From positions 64,565 through 128,564 of the forward strand of contig NZ_KB904691.1 of NCBI RefSeq assembly GCF_000380165.1: DNA of 64,000 nucleotides, given 5' to 3'. The position numbers and the translations under genes are program-made. The notes under the pieces were generated by a model. The model did not search any database. It saw only the letters and a list, made by a program, of their open reading frames with translations, and had not been told where the DNA came from. This DNA comes from Wenjunlia vitaminophila DSM 41686. Its GTDB lineage: Bacteria > Actinomycetota > Actinomycetes > Streptomycetales > Streptomycetaceae. Of this stretch, positions 9,459 to 18,165 are shown one piece after another (the first letter of the stretch is position 1; each line of letters opens with the position of its first letter).

Positions 9459-9912
9459 ACGGCGAACGCGACGCGGGGCGACGCGACGGCCGGCCCCTTG
9501 CGGGACTGCCGGTGTCGTGCGGCGCCGACGACGCGCCAGGACAACGACCGGTTTTCGGCGCTTCCACCGGCTCCGCTCGCGACGGCAGCTCCGGTGGAGC
9601 CGATGTCCCGACACACCGTCAGCCACCATCAGGGCCCGGTCACCGTGGTCGAACGCCGTCATCGCAACCCCGGTTGGGGGCCGGCCATCCGCCTCCGGCC
9701 AGCACGTCGGAACGGCGAGATCCAGCCAATCCTTGACCAGGACCGCGGTCGTGAACACCGCGGGGACCGGCCCTCACCCGTTCCACGAGCGCGAGCCGGG
9801 GACCCCTTTTTCACACTTCGGGGCCATTGCGGAACTCCGCCGTCATCGGGCGCGCAAATTACCGCGCCAACCTGTCTCCCCACAACGCTCAATGTGGGCA
9901 TACCTTATGGTC
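9459..9912. other. Intergenic region before the DUF6643 gene
   Basis: About 450 bp. It becomes AT-richer towards the downstream gene. CCCACA at 9878-9883 and TGTGGG at 9893-9898 form an inverted repeat just upstream of a -10-like TACCTT at 9901-9906. A minus-strand frame (9396-9758) begins with a fairly protein-like stretch, VLVKDWLDLAVPTCWPEAD, but turns into arginine-rich shadow sequence and matches no family I know. I call no gene here. Confidence 0.5.
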
Positions 9913-10449
9913 ATGACCACCCCCCGCGGCGCCTACGGCGGTTACTACGGCTCGTCGGCATTCAAAGAGACACCGATCTACGACAGCCTCGTCGCCGAGC
10001 GCGGAACCCCGCAGATCGCACCCATCAGGGTCCCTCCGGCGTACGAGAGCCGGAGCAACCTGCCGGCGCTGCCCGCGCTGCCCTCGTCGGTCTCGCCGCC
10101 CGCCCACCACCAGCCGGCGCACACACCGGCCAACGGCACCCCCACGGGCTACCCCGGTGGGCACCCGCACCCCGGTGGGCACCCGCAGGGGGCGCCGATG
10201 GCCTATGTGCCGCCGCAGTCCGCGATGCCGCCGCGGGGCGGCTACACCGCGGGCGCCCAGTACCAGACCCAGGCGCCATACCAGGGCGCCCCGCCGCAGG
10301 ACCAGGGTCCCGGCATGCGCCCGGTGCCGCCGCGTCCGGTCGCCCCGCGCCCGGCTGCTCCCTACGGGGGCCCCGTCCCGCCGCGTCAGGGCCCCGCACC
10401 GCACCCCGAGCAGGGACACCCCCGCCCCTACCAGGGCCCCGGTTACTGA
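9913..10449 (+). CDS. Proline/glycine-rich DUF6643-type protein
   Basis: A 178-residue protein of unknown function. Its N-terminus (YGGYYGSSAFKETPIYDSLV, then AERGTPQIAPIRVP) matches the conserved head of a streptomycete family I recognise as DUF6643. The rest is low complexity, rich in Pro, Gly, Gln and Tyr, with a short GGHPHPGGHPQG duplication. No signal peptide or membrane segment is seen. The ATG at 9913 is chosen over ATG 9907 and the longer in-frame extension because TACCTT at 9901-9906 is placed to start a leaderless transcript at this codon. It lies between the GT4 gene and the beta-helix ATPase gene; functional linkage is not evident. Confidence 0.75.
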   Translation: MTTPRGAYGGYYGSSAFKETPIYDSLVAERGTPQIAPIRVPPAYESRSNLPALPALPSSVSPPAHHQPAHTPANGTPTGYPGGHPHPGGHPQGAPMAYVPPQSAMPPRGGYTAGAQYQTQAPYQGAPPQDQGPGMRPVPPRPVAPRPAAPYGGPVPPRQGPAPHPEQGHPRPYQGPGY

Positions 10450-10764
10450 GCCGGCCGCGCCCGCGGGGGCGCCACGGGCGACCGGAGGGAAAGGTGGGAC
10501 GCCTCCGCCGGCACCGGCCCGGCGGAGGTCGTCAGGCGTGCCCGTGACGGCCCGTGCGCGGTCGAGCCGCTGACCACCGCGGGGCCGGCGGGAACGGCCC
10601 GATCCAGCGGTCCGGCCGGGGTGCTCCGCCGGGCGCCCGTCCCGCGCGCGATACCGTGGTCCGGCCGGTTCCTCGCGAGGCCATACTCTGCCCGAAGACC
10701 GGCGTGCCGGCGGCAGGGCCGGGTGGGTGGAGCAGCTCACAGGACGTGGGGGCAAGTCAACACG
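10450..10764. other. Intergenic region before the beta-helix ATPase gene
   Basis: About 315 bp, uniformly GC-rich. I see no strong hairpin and no gene. The promoter of the downstream gene is presumably here, but no -10 stands out with confidence. Confidence 0.4.
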
Positions 10765-13197
10765 ATGGCACAGCGCGTGGTTCAGGTGACGCACACGAGC
10801 ACCTCCAGGTGGCGCCGCAGGACGGGCGAGTACGACACCCTCACGGCGGCCCTCGAGGCGGCGGGTGACGGTGACGTCGTGTCCGTGCAGCCGGGCACCT
10901 ACCAGGAGAACGTGGTCGTTGCCCGCCCGATCACCCTTCGCGGGGCCGACGGCCCCGGCACCGTGCGGATCGTGCCCACCGGCGGGGTGGCGCTGACCGT
11001 GCGCGCCCCCGCCACGGTCTCCGACCTGTACGTGGAGGGCCAGGACACCTCGGTGCCGGCCGTGCTGGTGGAGTCCTGCGCCGCGGAGCTGTCGGACATC
11101 CGGGTGGTCACCCGTTCGGCGGTGGGAATAGAGGTGCGGGAGGGAGCCACCCCGACGGTCCGGCGCTGCGTGGTGGACAACCCCGCCGGGCTCGGCATGA
11201 GCGTCTCCGGCAGGTCGGGTGGGCTGTTCGAGGACTGCGAGGTGGTCCGCTCCGGGCAGACCGGCCTCTCGGTGCGCGAGGGGGCGTTGCCGCGGCTGGA
11301 ACGGTGCCGGGTGCACCACGCCTCGGGCGCGGGCCTGGCCGTCTCCGGGGAGGGCACCGGGGTCGAGGCCGTGGGCTGCGAGATCTACGAGGTCCAGGGG
11401 ACCGGGGTGCAGCTCACCGCCAGGGCGGTGGGCGACCTCGCGGACTGCGAGGTGCACCGGGTGACCGCCGACGGGATCACCCTGGACACCGACGCGGTGC
11501 TGCGGATGACCGACTCGCAGGTGCACGACGTCCCGGAGAACGGCATCGACCTGCGTTCCCGTTCGGTGCTGACGCTGCACAGGACCACGGTGCGCCGGTT
11601 CGGCCGCAACGGCCTCTCGGTGTGGGACCCGGGTACCAGGGCCGACGCCAACGACTGCGAGATCCACGACAGCACCGGCGACTACCCCGCGGTGTGGATC
11701 AGCGACGGCGCCGTCGCCACCCTGGACTCCTGCCGGGTCCACGACGTGCCGGACGCGGTGTTCGTGCTGGACCGCGGGTCACGGGCGGACATGGTGGACA
11801 GCGACCTGTCGCAGGTGCGCAGCACGGCGGTGTCGGTGAGCGACGGCGCGACGGTGCAACTGGACGACTGCCGGATCAGGGAGGCCGCCACCGGCGCCTG
11901 GTTCCGCGACCACGGCAGCGGCGGGGTGCTCGCCTCGTGCACCGTGGAGAACACCGCCACGGGCGTGATCGTCACCAAGGGGGCCGACCCGACCGTGGAG
12001 CGGTGCACGGTCCACTCCCCCGCCGAGGCCGGCTTCTACGTCTCCGCCGGGGGGCGGGGCACGTTCCAGGACTGCACGGTCACCGGCAGCCGGGGCTACG
12101 GCTTCCACGTCATCGACGGCTGCCGCAGCACCCTTCGGCGCTGCCGCACCGAGCGGTGCGCCCGCGGCGGTTACGAGTTCGCCGAGGACGGTCCCGTCAC
12201 GGAGGGCTGCACCAGCGACGAGAGCGTGGAGCGGCGGGCCGTGATCGAGCACCACGCGACGCCCGCCGAGAGCCCCTCGCAGGCCGCCCGGCAGACCGCC
12301 ACCACGTTCGGGGTGCTCGGCGGGATTCCCTCCCCGCGCCCCGCGGGGGACCAGTCCCCACCGGCCGCCGACCCGCCGGTGGACAGCCGGGACTCCGACG
12401 ACGTGCTGGGGGAGCTGGACTCGCTGGTGGGCCTGGCCACGGTCAAGCAGGAGGTCCGGGCGCTGATCGACCTCATCGCGGTCGGCAAGCGGCGTCAGGC
12501 GGCCGGCCTCAAGGCCCCGTCGCTCCGCCGCCACCTGGTCTTCACCGGTTCCCCGGGCACGGGCAAGACCACGGTGGCCAGGCTGTACGGGGAGATCCTC
12601 GCCTCGCTCGGGGTGCTGGAGCGCGGTCACCTGGTCGAGGTGGCGCGGGTGGACCTGGTGGGCGAGCACATCGGTTCCACCGCGCTGCGCACCCAGGAGG
12701 CGTTCGAACGGGCGCGCGGCGGGGTGCTGTTCATCGACGAGGCGTACGCGCTGGCCCCGGAGGACGCGGCCCGCGACTTCGGGCGTGAGGCGATCGACAC
12801 CCTGGTCAAGCTCATGGAGGACCACCGCGACGCGGTGGTCGTCATCGTCGCCGGCTACACCGCGGAGATGGAGCGGTTCCTGTCCGCCAACCCCGGGGTG
12901 GCCTCGCGGTTCTCGCGGACCATCACCTTTGCGGACTACTCGCCCGAGGAGCTGCTGGCGATCGTCGAGCAGCAGGCCGTGGACCAGCAGTACCAGCTCT
13001 CCGACGGGGTCGCGGAGGCGCTGCTCAAGCACTTCACGATGCTGCCGAAGGGCCCGGCGTTCGGCAACGGGCGCACAGCGCGCCAGACGTTCGACGCCAT
13101 GGTGGAACGGCACGCCGGACGGGTGGCCCAGCTCGACGATCCCAGCCACGACGAGCTGCAACTGCTGTACCCCGAGGACCTGCCGGCCCTGCCGTGA
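10765..13197 (+). CDS. Right-handed beta-helix / AAA+ ATPase fusion (CbbX/EccA-like)
   Basis: An 810-residue cytosolic fusion. Residues about 20-500 are a right-handed parallel beta-helix built of about 20-23-residue coils with recurring DCEVHR-, DSQVHDV- and DCRIRE-like turns (pectate-lyase/NosD-type fold). A short linker follows. Residues about 545-810 form an AAA+ module of the CbxX/CfqX/SpoVK class: Walker A GSPGTGKTT with Lys601, Walker B VLFIDEAYAL with Asp658/Glu659, sensor VVIVAGYTAEMERF, and a C-terminal helical lid with GNGRTARQTFDAM. EccA of type VII secretion has the same ATPase behind a TPR domain; here the beta-helix takes that place. ATG 10765 begins the first coil; the frame upstream to 10621 is not protein-like. 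Its client is unknown. Confidence 0.9.
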   Translation: MAQRVVQVTHTSTSRWRRRTGEYDTLTAALEAAGDGDVVSVQPGTYQENVVVARPITLRGADGPGTVRIVPTGGVALTVRAPATVSDLYVEGQDTSVPAVLVESCAAELSDIRVVTRSAVGIEVREGATPTVRRCVVDNPAGLGMSVSGRSGGLFEDCEVVRSGQTGLSVREGALPRLERCRVHHASGAGLAVSGEGTGVEAVGCEIYEVQGTGVQLTARAVGDLADCEVHRVTADGITLDTDAVLRMTDSQVHDVPENGIDLRSRSVLTLHRTTVRRFGRNGLSVWDPGTRADANDCEIHDSTGDYPAVWISDGAVATLDSCRVHDVPDAVFVLDRGSRADMVDSDLSQVRSTAVSVSDGATVQLDDCRIREAATGAWFRDHGSGGVLASCTVENTATGVIVTKGADPTVERCTVHSPAEAGFYVSAGGRGTFQDCTVTGSRGYGFHVIDGCRSTLRRCRTERCARGGYEFAEDGPVTEGCTSDESVERRAVIEHHATPAESPSQAARQTATTFGVLGGIPSPRPAGDQSPPAADPPVDSRDSDDVLGELDSLVGLATVKQEVRALIDLIAVGKRRQAAGLKAPSLRRHLVFTGSPGTGKTTVARLYGEILASLGVLERGHLVEVARVDLVGEHIGSTALRTQEAFERARGGVLFIDEAYALAPEDAARDFGREAIDTLVKLMEDHRDAVVVIVAGYTAEMERFLSANPGVASRFSRTITFADYSPEELLAIVEQQAVDQQYQLSDGVAEALLKHFTMLPKGPAFGNGRTARQTFDAMVERHAGRVAQLDDPSHDELQLLYPEDLPALP

Positions 13198-13384
13198 GCG
13201 GCGCCGCGGCCCCGCGCCGGGGACCGGCGGCGTCCCCCGGCCCGGGTGGACCCGGGCGTCGTGGGTGGGGCCCGGGGACGGCTCGTGCTGGAGCACCACC
13301 CGTGGGAGGATGCTCGACGGCGCGCCGCCGGCGCGGGCGTGGCCGGTGGTGCTGGACGGAGCGGGACGTAGGGGGCTGACGGCT

Positions 13385-14233
13385 GTGAGTGACAACCAGA
13401 ACCTGTTGGCCGAGCAGCGGCGCGCCCTGATCCTGGACGAGGTGCGACGGCGTGGCGGGGTCCGGGTCAACGAACTGACCCGCAAGTTGAACGTCTCGGA
13501 CATGACCGTGCGCCGTGACCTGGACGTACTGGCCCGGCAGGGCGCGGTGGAGAAGGTGCACGGGGGTGCCGTCCCGGTGGCGGACGCCTCCAGCCACGAA
13601 CCCGGGTTCGAGGCCAAGTCGGCCATGGAGATGTCGGCGAAGGAGGCCATCGCCCGGGCCGCGGCCGAGCTGGTGGTGCCGGGGAGCGCCGTCGCCCTGT
13701 CCGGTGGCACCACCACGTTCGCCCTGGCCCAGCACCTGCTCGAGGTGCCCGACCTGACCGTGGTGACCAACTCCGTTCCGGTGTCGAACGTGTTCGAAAC
13801 AGCCCGGCGCTCGCAGGCCCGCGCCGCGCTGCCCCAGCAACCGCGGGGGTCGGCCGTGGTGGTCCTCACCGGGGGCACCCGCACCCCGTCCGACTCCCTG
13901 GTGGGCCCGGTCGCCGACCGGGCGATCGAGGGCCTCCACTTCGACGTGCTGTTCCTCGGGGTGCACGGGATCTCGGTGCGGGGCGGTCTGTCCACGCCGA
14001 ACCTGGCGGAGGCGGAGACCAACCGCCGGTTCGTGGAGTCGGCGCGGCGGGTGGTGGTCGTGGCGGACCACACCAAGTGGGGGACGGTCGGCCTCAGTAC
14101 GTTCGCGCCGCTGGACGCGGTGGACACCCTGGTGACCGACTCGGGGATGCCGGGTGAGGTCCGTGAGGAGATCTGCGAGCACCTGCGGGAGCTGGTCGTG
14201 GCCGGGGAGCCCCGCACGGCGGAGGCGCCCTGA
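13385..14233 (+). CDS. DeoR/GlpR-family transcription regulator
   Basis: A 282-residue repressor-type protein. The N-terminal winged helix-turn-helix contains RRALILDEVRRRGGVRVNEL and the recognition helix NVSDMTVRRDLDVLARQG. A DeoR sensor domain follows, with GGTTTFALAQHL, VTNSVPVSNVF, LTGGTR, LFLGVHGIS and VADHTKWG, which normally binds a phosphorylated sugar. The start is GTG 13385 after GGGGG; no in-frame ATG fits the domain start. The nearest candidate target is the convergent secreted glycerophosphodiesterase, whose product would yield glycerol-3-phosphate, a classic GlpR effector, but that link is inference. There is a 187-bp gap to the upstream ATPase gene. Confidence 0.9.
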   Translation: MSDNQNLLAEQRRALILDEVRRRGGVRVNELTRKLNVSDMTVRRDLDVLARQGAVEKVHGGAVPVADASSHEPGFEAKSAMEMSAKEAIARAAAELVVPGSAVALSGGTTTFALAQHLLEVPDLTVVTNSVPVSNVFETARRSQARAALPQQPRGSAVVVLTGGTRTPSDSLVGPVADRAIEGLHFDVLFLGVHGISVRGGLSTPNLAEAETNRRFVESARRVVVVADHTKWGTVGLSTFAPLDAVDTLVTDSGMPGEVREEICEHLRELVVAGEPRTAEAP

Positions 14234-14234
14234 C

Positions 14235-14257
14235 GCCCGGCCCCCGTGGGGCCGGGC
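14235..14257. terminator. Bidirectional terminator
   Basis: GCCCGGCCCC at 14235-14244 pairs with 14248-14257 around a 3-base loop, directly after the DeoR stop codon and before the convergent GDPD stop codon. Confidence 0.75.
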
Positions 14258-14281
14258 ATCGGGCGCCGGGCGGGACGGGGG

Positions 14282-15235
14282 TTACCGGCCGCTCACGGAG
14301 TCGGCCGTCTGCGGGCCGAAGGTGGTGTTGTTCACCACGCCGCGTACCAGGTCCGGGTAGTTGGTGATGATGCCGTCCACCCCGGCGTCGGCGACCCGGC
14401 GGGCGGTGTCCGCGTCGTTGACCGTCCAGGTGAAGACCTCCAGCGGCTTGCCGTGCGCGCCCTTGACCTCGTGCACCGCCTTCACGTACTCGGGGGTGAC
14501 GTCGGCGAACCGCGGGTTGATCTGGTCGGCGAACTCGGCGTACTTCGGGAGGTTGTCGATCGACGGGGTGCCGAGGAATCCGGTCTTGGCCTCGGGCACC
14601 AGCGCGTGGAAGGTCTCCACGGAGTCCGCGCTGAAGCTCTGCGTGATCAGCTTGCGCTGGATGTGCCGGCGGTCCAGCCAGCCCTCGTCGTCGAGCACGT
14701 CCACGATCTGCTCTTCGATGCCCGGGTAGAGCTCGGGGGCCTTGATCTCCATCAGCAGGTTCTGCCCGGTGTCATCGAGGAGGTTCACGTACTCCTCGAG
14801 CGTCGGCACCCGCTCGCCGGTGAACTCGGCACCCTTCCAGCTACCCGCGTCCAGGGTGCGGATCTCCTCCAGGGTGAAGTCCGCCACCTTCCACGGCGAG
14901 CGGCCCGGGAAGCGCTCCTCGACGTCGGTGGTGCGCTTCAGCGTGGTGTCATGCATGATGACGAGTTCGCCGTCCTTGGTGCGCTGGACGTCGTTCTCCA
15001 CCCACAGGATGCCGAGGTCGTCCGCCTTGCGGACCGCGGCCAGGGTGTTCTCGGGGGCGTAGGCCGAGGCGCCACGGTGCGCCACGACCGTGGTGCGGTC
15101 CGAGATCGCTGCCGGGGTGGTGGACTGGGCCGCCTCCTGGTCGGACTCCGTCGCGTGTGCCGCGGCGGCGCCGGCGATCAGTGCGGTGGTCAACAGCGTC
15201 ACGGTGACACTGCCCGAGACGAGACGTCGGAACAT
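14282..15235 (-). CDS. Secreted glycerophosphodiester phosphodiesterase
   Basis: Hydrolyses glycerophosphodiesters to glycerol-3-phosphate and an alcohol outside the cell. It has 317 residues. The first 30 form a signal peptide (RR, hydrophobic LLTTALIAGAAAA, then HAT). The GDPD TIM barrel follows, with VAHRGASAYAPENT, the metal and catalytic residues in VENDVQRTKDGELVIMHDTT, LLMEIK and a C-terminal FTWTVND / GIITNYPD. I chose ATG 15235 because AAAGGGGA precedes it and the signal peptide begins there; an in-frame ATG at 15352 would add about 39 residues before the signal. The window has a second, cytosolic GDPD at 49.5 kb. Likely roles are phosphate or glycerol scavenging from lipids and teichoic acids. 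Confidence 0.92.
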   Translation of the reverse strand: MFRRLVSGSVTVTLLTTALIAGAAAAHATESDQEAAQSTTPAAISDRTTVVAHRGASAYAPENTLAAVRKADDLGILWVENDVQRTKDGELVIMHDTTLKRTTDVEERFPGRSPWKVADFTLEEIRTLDAGSWKGAEFTGERVPTLEEYVNLLDDTGQNLLMEIKAPELYPGIEEQIVDVLDDEGWLDRRHIQRKLITQSFSADSVETFHALVPEAKTGFLGTPSIDNLPKYAEFADQINPRFADVTPEYVKAVHEVKGAHGKPLEVFTWTVNDADTARRVADAGVDGIITNYPDLVRGVVNNTTFGPQTADSVSGR

Positions 15236-15549
15236 GCGGTCCCCTTTAATCGTGCGTAGTGAGTCTGCGGAAGGTGAGCCTTCTCCCTCAGTTCTTCCGC
15301 AAATAAACAAGAGCATGACAACAGAGTGAAGATTGTTGTTCGAGTTGTTCATGAGGTCTCCTCAAGCCGCACGTTCTCCTCACCTTCGGGGCGTCGCCGG
15401 CGTCCCCCGCGTCTCGCCCGTGCCACCGCGAAGGGCACCCACGAACAACTGACCGAGCTCTGCTTCCCCACTGGCATCCCCGGCTGCGGCCCGGCAGACT
15501 TCCCAGTAAGGAAGACCGCCCAGGATGAACACTGGTGGGGGTGCACGGC
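15236..15549. other. AT-richer divergent promoter region
   Basis: About 314 bp between the secreted GDPD gene and the small protein gene at 15550. The part from 15290 to 15360 is strikingly AT-rich for this window and contains the direct repeat TTGTTCGAG/TTGTTCATG near 15330-15350, which looks like a regulator-binding region. The spacing (9 bases) does not match the 11-base units of actinobacterial PHO boxes. The GDPD promoter presumably lies here. Confidence 0.45.
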
Positions 15550-15888
15550 ATGACGGAGCCCGACTTCAGCGCTACGGGCGTGCAGATCGGCAAGTGGCTG
15601 CGGCCCCTGACCCGCGCCGGACAGGTACTCATCACCGATGGGCGGCTCCGGCTGCTCACCAGCCGGGGGTCGGAGATCGACAGCGCCCCGGTGGACCGGG
15701 TGCAGGCGAGCGCCTCCCGCTTCGGGCCCGACGGCAGCGCCTGGGCCACGGTCAACGGGACCCGGTACCTGCTGTCCATCAGCGGCGCCGAATCCGACGC
15801 CCCGGGCGGTCGGGTCGCCCGGGAGAGCGCCAGGCGAGCCGTACGGAGCTTCCTGGACGCGCTCCACCACGCCCGTCGAAGTGCCTGA
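15550..15888 (+). CDS. Small uncharacterised protein
   Basis: A 112-residue protein that I do not recognise. It begins MTEPDFSATGVQIGKWLRPL and has alternating hydrophobic and charged strands (VLITDGRLRLLTSRGSEIDS, WATVNGTRYLLSI) suggestive of a small beta-barrel such as a PH-like fold, then an arginine-rich C-terminal helix. Codon use is typical of real genes here. The start is ATG 15550 behind GGTGGGGG; an in-frame ATG at 15535 would lack a ribosome site. It stands between the divergent GDPD gene and the convergent WYL regulator gene. No function assigned. Confidence 0.65.
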   Translation: MTEPDFSATGVQIGKWLRPLTRAGQVLITDGRLRLLTSRGSEIDSAPVDRVQASASRFGPDGSAWATVNGTRYLLSISGAESDAPGGRVARESARRAVRSFLDALHHARRSA

Positions 15889-15990
15889 ACGATCCGAATC
15901 CCGACGGCGGGTCACCTGAGCCAGCGGCAGGACTCCGCCGCAGGCCGCCGCGTCAGCGACGGCGGACCGTGCGGCGCAGTTGCGCAGCCC

Positions 15991-16965
15991 TCAGGGTGAC
16001 ACCCCGTAGCGGGCGGCGATCGCGGCGGCGCGGTTGCGCAGGGAGGTGCACAACCACTGCGGCGCCAGGGCTTCCGCGTGCGCGCCGAGGTGCCACAGTG
16101 CCCATTCGGCGTGTCTCGAGTCCTGGAAGGTCACCTCCAGCCGCAGCCAGCCGTCCGCGTCGGCTTCCTCGGCGAGGACGGCCAGCGCGGTGCCCACCAG
16201 GTCCTCCCGCCGCGCCGGGTCCATCCGCACCAGCACGGTGACCTGGTCGCCACCCGTCCGGAACCGTGTACTGCGCTCCTGCCAGGCCCGGGACAGATCC
16301 ACCCGGTCGGGTCGCTGTGCCGGTTCGGCGAGTTCCTCGGCGGCCAGGATGCGGGACAGCCGGTAGGTGCGGTCCTCCCCGGACCGCGTGGCCAGCAGGT
16401 AGCCCTGGCCGCGCACGGTCACCAGGCCGATCGGGTCCACCGTGCGCCACTTCGGGGTCTGGTCCACGGCGGCGTAGTGGATGCGCAGCTTGTGTCCGGC
16501 GAACACCGCGCACCGAACCTCGGTCACGACGGTGTCGGGCACCTCCTCAGCGACCTGCCGGCGCGAGAGGAGGTCGGTTTCGGGGTCGATGAGCAGTCGC
16601 TGAGCCGCTCCGGCCGCGGTGGCCCGACAGCTTTCGGGTAGCGCGTCAACCACCTTGCGCATGGCGGATGCCAGCGCCGAGCCGAGTCCGAACGCCTGCG
16701 CGCCGCGCCGCGACCCGGCGACCAGCAGGGCGAGTGCCTCGTCGTGGTTCAGTCCGGTGAGCTCGGTCCGGAAACCCGGCAGCAACGCGAACCCGCCGTG
16801 CCGACCGCGTTCGGCGTAGACCGGGACTCCGGCGGCGGACAGCGCCTCGATGTCGCGCAGCACGGTGCGGGTGGACACCTCCAGCTCGCGGGCGAGCGTG
16901 GTCGCGGAGAGCCGGCCGTGCTGCCGCAGCAACAGCACCAGCGATACCAACCGGTCGGCGCGCAT
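15991..16965 (-). CDS. WYL-domain transcription regulator (YafY type)
   Basis: A 324-residue regulator. An N-terminal winged helix (RLVSLVLLLRQHGRLSATTL, ELEVSTRTVLRDIEAL) is followed by a WYL ligand-binding domain (KLRIHYAAVDQ, WRTVDPIGLV, GYLLATRSGEDRTYRLSRI) and the C-terminal WCX extension. Such proteins usually repress or activate an adjacent gene. It is divergent from a RidA-family gene across a 97-bp gap with the perfect palindrome GACAC-ACG-GTGTC, so control of that gene and of itself is likely. The ATG at 16965 is the first residue of the helix-turn-helix domain. Confidence 0.9.
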   Translation of the reverse strand: MRADRLVSLVLLLRQHGRLSATTLARELEVSTRTVLRDIEALSAAGVPVYAERGRHGGFALLPGFRTELTGLNHDEALALLVAGSRRGAQAFGLGSALASAMRKVVDALPESCRATAAGAAQRLLIDPETDLLSRRQVAEEVPDTVVTEVRCAVFAGHKLRIHYAAVDQTPKWRTVDPIGLVTVRGQGYLLATRSGEDRTYRLSRILAAEELAEPAQRPDRVDLSRAWQERSTRFRTGGDQVTVLVRMDPARREDLVGTALAVLAEEADADGWLRLEVTFQDSRHAEWALWHLGAHAEALAPQWLCTSLRNRAAAIAARYGVSP

Positions 16966-16988
16966 GCGAGAACCCTACGGGAATACAT

Positions 16989-17001
16989 GACACACGGTGT
17001 C
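16989..17001. promoter_or_regulatory. Candidate operator of the WYL regulator
   Basis: GACAC at 16989-16993 and GTGTC at 16997-17001 form a perfect inverted repeat around ACG in the short divergent region between the WYL regulator and RidA genes. It is the only clear palindrome there. Confidence 0.55.
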
Positions 17002-17062
17002 GTACTTCGTTGGGAGGCTTACCAGCACGACGAAGATCCACTGCACACGAAAGGTGATCCAC

Positions 17063-17464
17063 ATGGCACACGCCCTGGTCAATCCGGATGGTCTGCACGA
17101 CCCCGTCCCGTTCGGCTACAGCCACACCGCCACCGTCCCCGCAGGTACGGAACTGGTGCTCGTCGCGGGTCAGTACGGATCGGGCCCAGACGGCGCGGTC
17201 GTCTCGGCCGACTTCACCGAGCAGGTGAAGCAGGCGTTCCGCAACATCGGCGTCGCCCTCGCCGCCCACGGGCTCGACCTCAGCCACGTCGTCCAGCTCA
17301 GGACGTACGTGGTGGACCATGACGTCAGCAAGCTCGGGCCCATCGCCGCGGCCGTGCAGGAGGGCTGGGGTGCGGAACCGCCCACCCAGACCCTCATCGG
17401 GGTCGCGAGCCTGGCCGCGCCTGACGTGCTGTTCGAAGTCGAGGCCGTCGCCGCCCGGCCCTGA
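17063..17464 (+). CDS. RidA family protein (YjgF/YER057c/UK114)
   Basis: A 133-residue cytosolic protein of the RidA superfamily, whose members often hydrolyse reactive enamine/imine intermediates from PLP enzymes. Family features: YSHTATVPAGTELVLVAGQYG, QVKQAFRNIGVALAAHG, LTYV-like RTYVVD, and the closing LIGVASLAAPDVLFEVEAVA. The arginine that binds the substrate carboxylate in canonical RidA is not obviously retained (PDVLFEVE in place of the usual ALVEIE region), so it may belong to a divergent subgroup. ATG 17063 follows AAAGGTGAT. It is divergent from the WYL regulator, its probable controller. A second RidA-like gene lies at 24.2 kb. Confidence 0.85.
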   Translation: MAHALVNPDGLHDPVPFGYSHTATVPAGTELVLVAGQYGSGPDGAVVSADFTEQVKQAFRNIGVALAAHGLDLSHVVQLRTYVVDHDVSKLGPIAAAVQEGWGAEPPTQTLIGVASLAAPDVLFEVEAVAARP

Positions 17465-17763
17465 CTCGCCACCGCCCGCGTCCGGGCGGTCCACCCGGCG
17501 CGGGTGAAGGTGCGACGGGGCGACGAGTGAGCAGCGGCGCCGGAAGCTACGGGGTGGCTGACTGCCATGGCGCGCAGGGGGCGGGTGAGCAGCGCGCCGG
17601 CAGTCAGCTCGAGCGCGTACACGGGCCGGTCGGTGCCGGGGACGGGGCCGAGGTAGGTGTGGCCGGTCGTGTGGGGCGGGCGACGGCAGCAGTGCGGGTA
17701 CTTGCCGCGGACGGCGGGAACAGGGGGGCCAGGCGATCACCGACGATGAGGACAGCCACGTCC
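17465..17763. other. Intergenic, no gene seen
   Basis: About 300 bp between the convergent RidA gene and the small minus-strand gene. Frames passing through are arginine/glycine-rich shadows. No strong hairpin or motif is visible to me. Confidence 0.4.
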
Positions 17764-18165
17764 TCACGCAGGACCCGCGGGGCCGCGTCGGTCCTCGACG
17801 TGGACGACGTTCAGTTCGGTGCCGTCCCGGTGGCGCTTGGCACGTCCGCACAACCCGACAGCGAGGTCCTCGTGACCACTGGGCTCGTCGGGCGCGACAT
17901 GAGTGAGGACGTCCCGGTGGTGACCGGTGACCACCCAGCCGTCGGCGTCCCTGACGTTGATCACCCCGAAGTCTCCCGCGGCAGAGCCTGCTTCCACAGG
18001 GCCGTACTTCCTGAGAATCTCGATGGCCTGTTCGGCAAGGTCTCCATCGGGAGCGGCAAGCACCACACAGGTGCCGTGTTCGAACAGCACCCACGACTTG
18101 CGAGGGTCGGGGAGAAGGCGCTGCCAGACGTCGATGATCATTTCGGTCTTCACGGTGACCATCAT
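17764..18165 (-). CDS. Small conserved-looking protein of unknown function
   Basis: A 133-residue protein whose sequence looks like a folded cytosolic domain: KTEMIIDVWQRLLPDPRKSW, VLFEHGTCVVLAAPDGDLAEQA, GDFGVINVRDADGWVVTGHH, ending in HVEDRRGPAGPA. I recall similar streptomycete proteins annotated only as hypothetical. There are no catalytic motifs, signal peptide or membrane segments. The first ATG pair at 18165/18162 is used; a GTG that would give VKTEM is an alternative start. It is isolated between the RidA gene and the ROK regulator gene. Confidence 0.7.
   Translation of the reverse strand: MMVTVKTEMIIDVWQRLLPDPRKSWVLFEHGTCVVLAAPDGDLAEQAIEILRKYGPVEAGSAAGDFGVINVRDADGWVVTGHHRDVLTHVAPDEPSGHEDLAVGLCGRAKRHRDGTELNVVHVEDRRGPAGPA

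Noticed and set aside
9396..9758. Minus-strand frame starting MFTTAVLVKDWLDLAVPTCW
   Set aside because: The first 50 residues look protein-like, but the rest is shadow sequence and no family is recognised. Kept only as a note in the intergenic entry.
15320..15360. Possible PHO box upstream of the secreted GDPD gene
   Set aside because: The GTTC-containing units are 9 bases apart, not 11, and lack the CACC part of the actinobacterial consensus.
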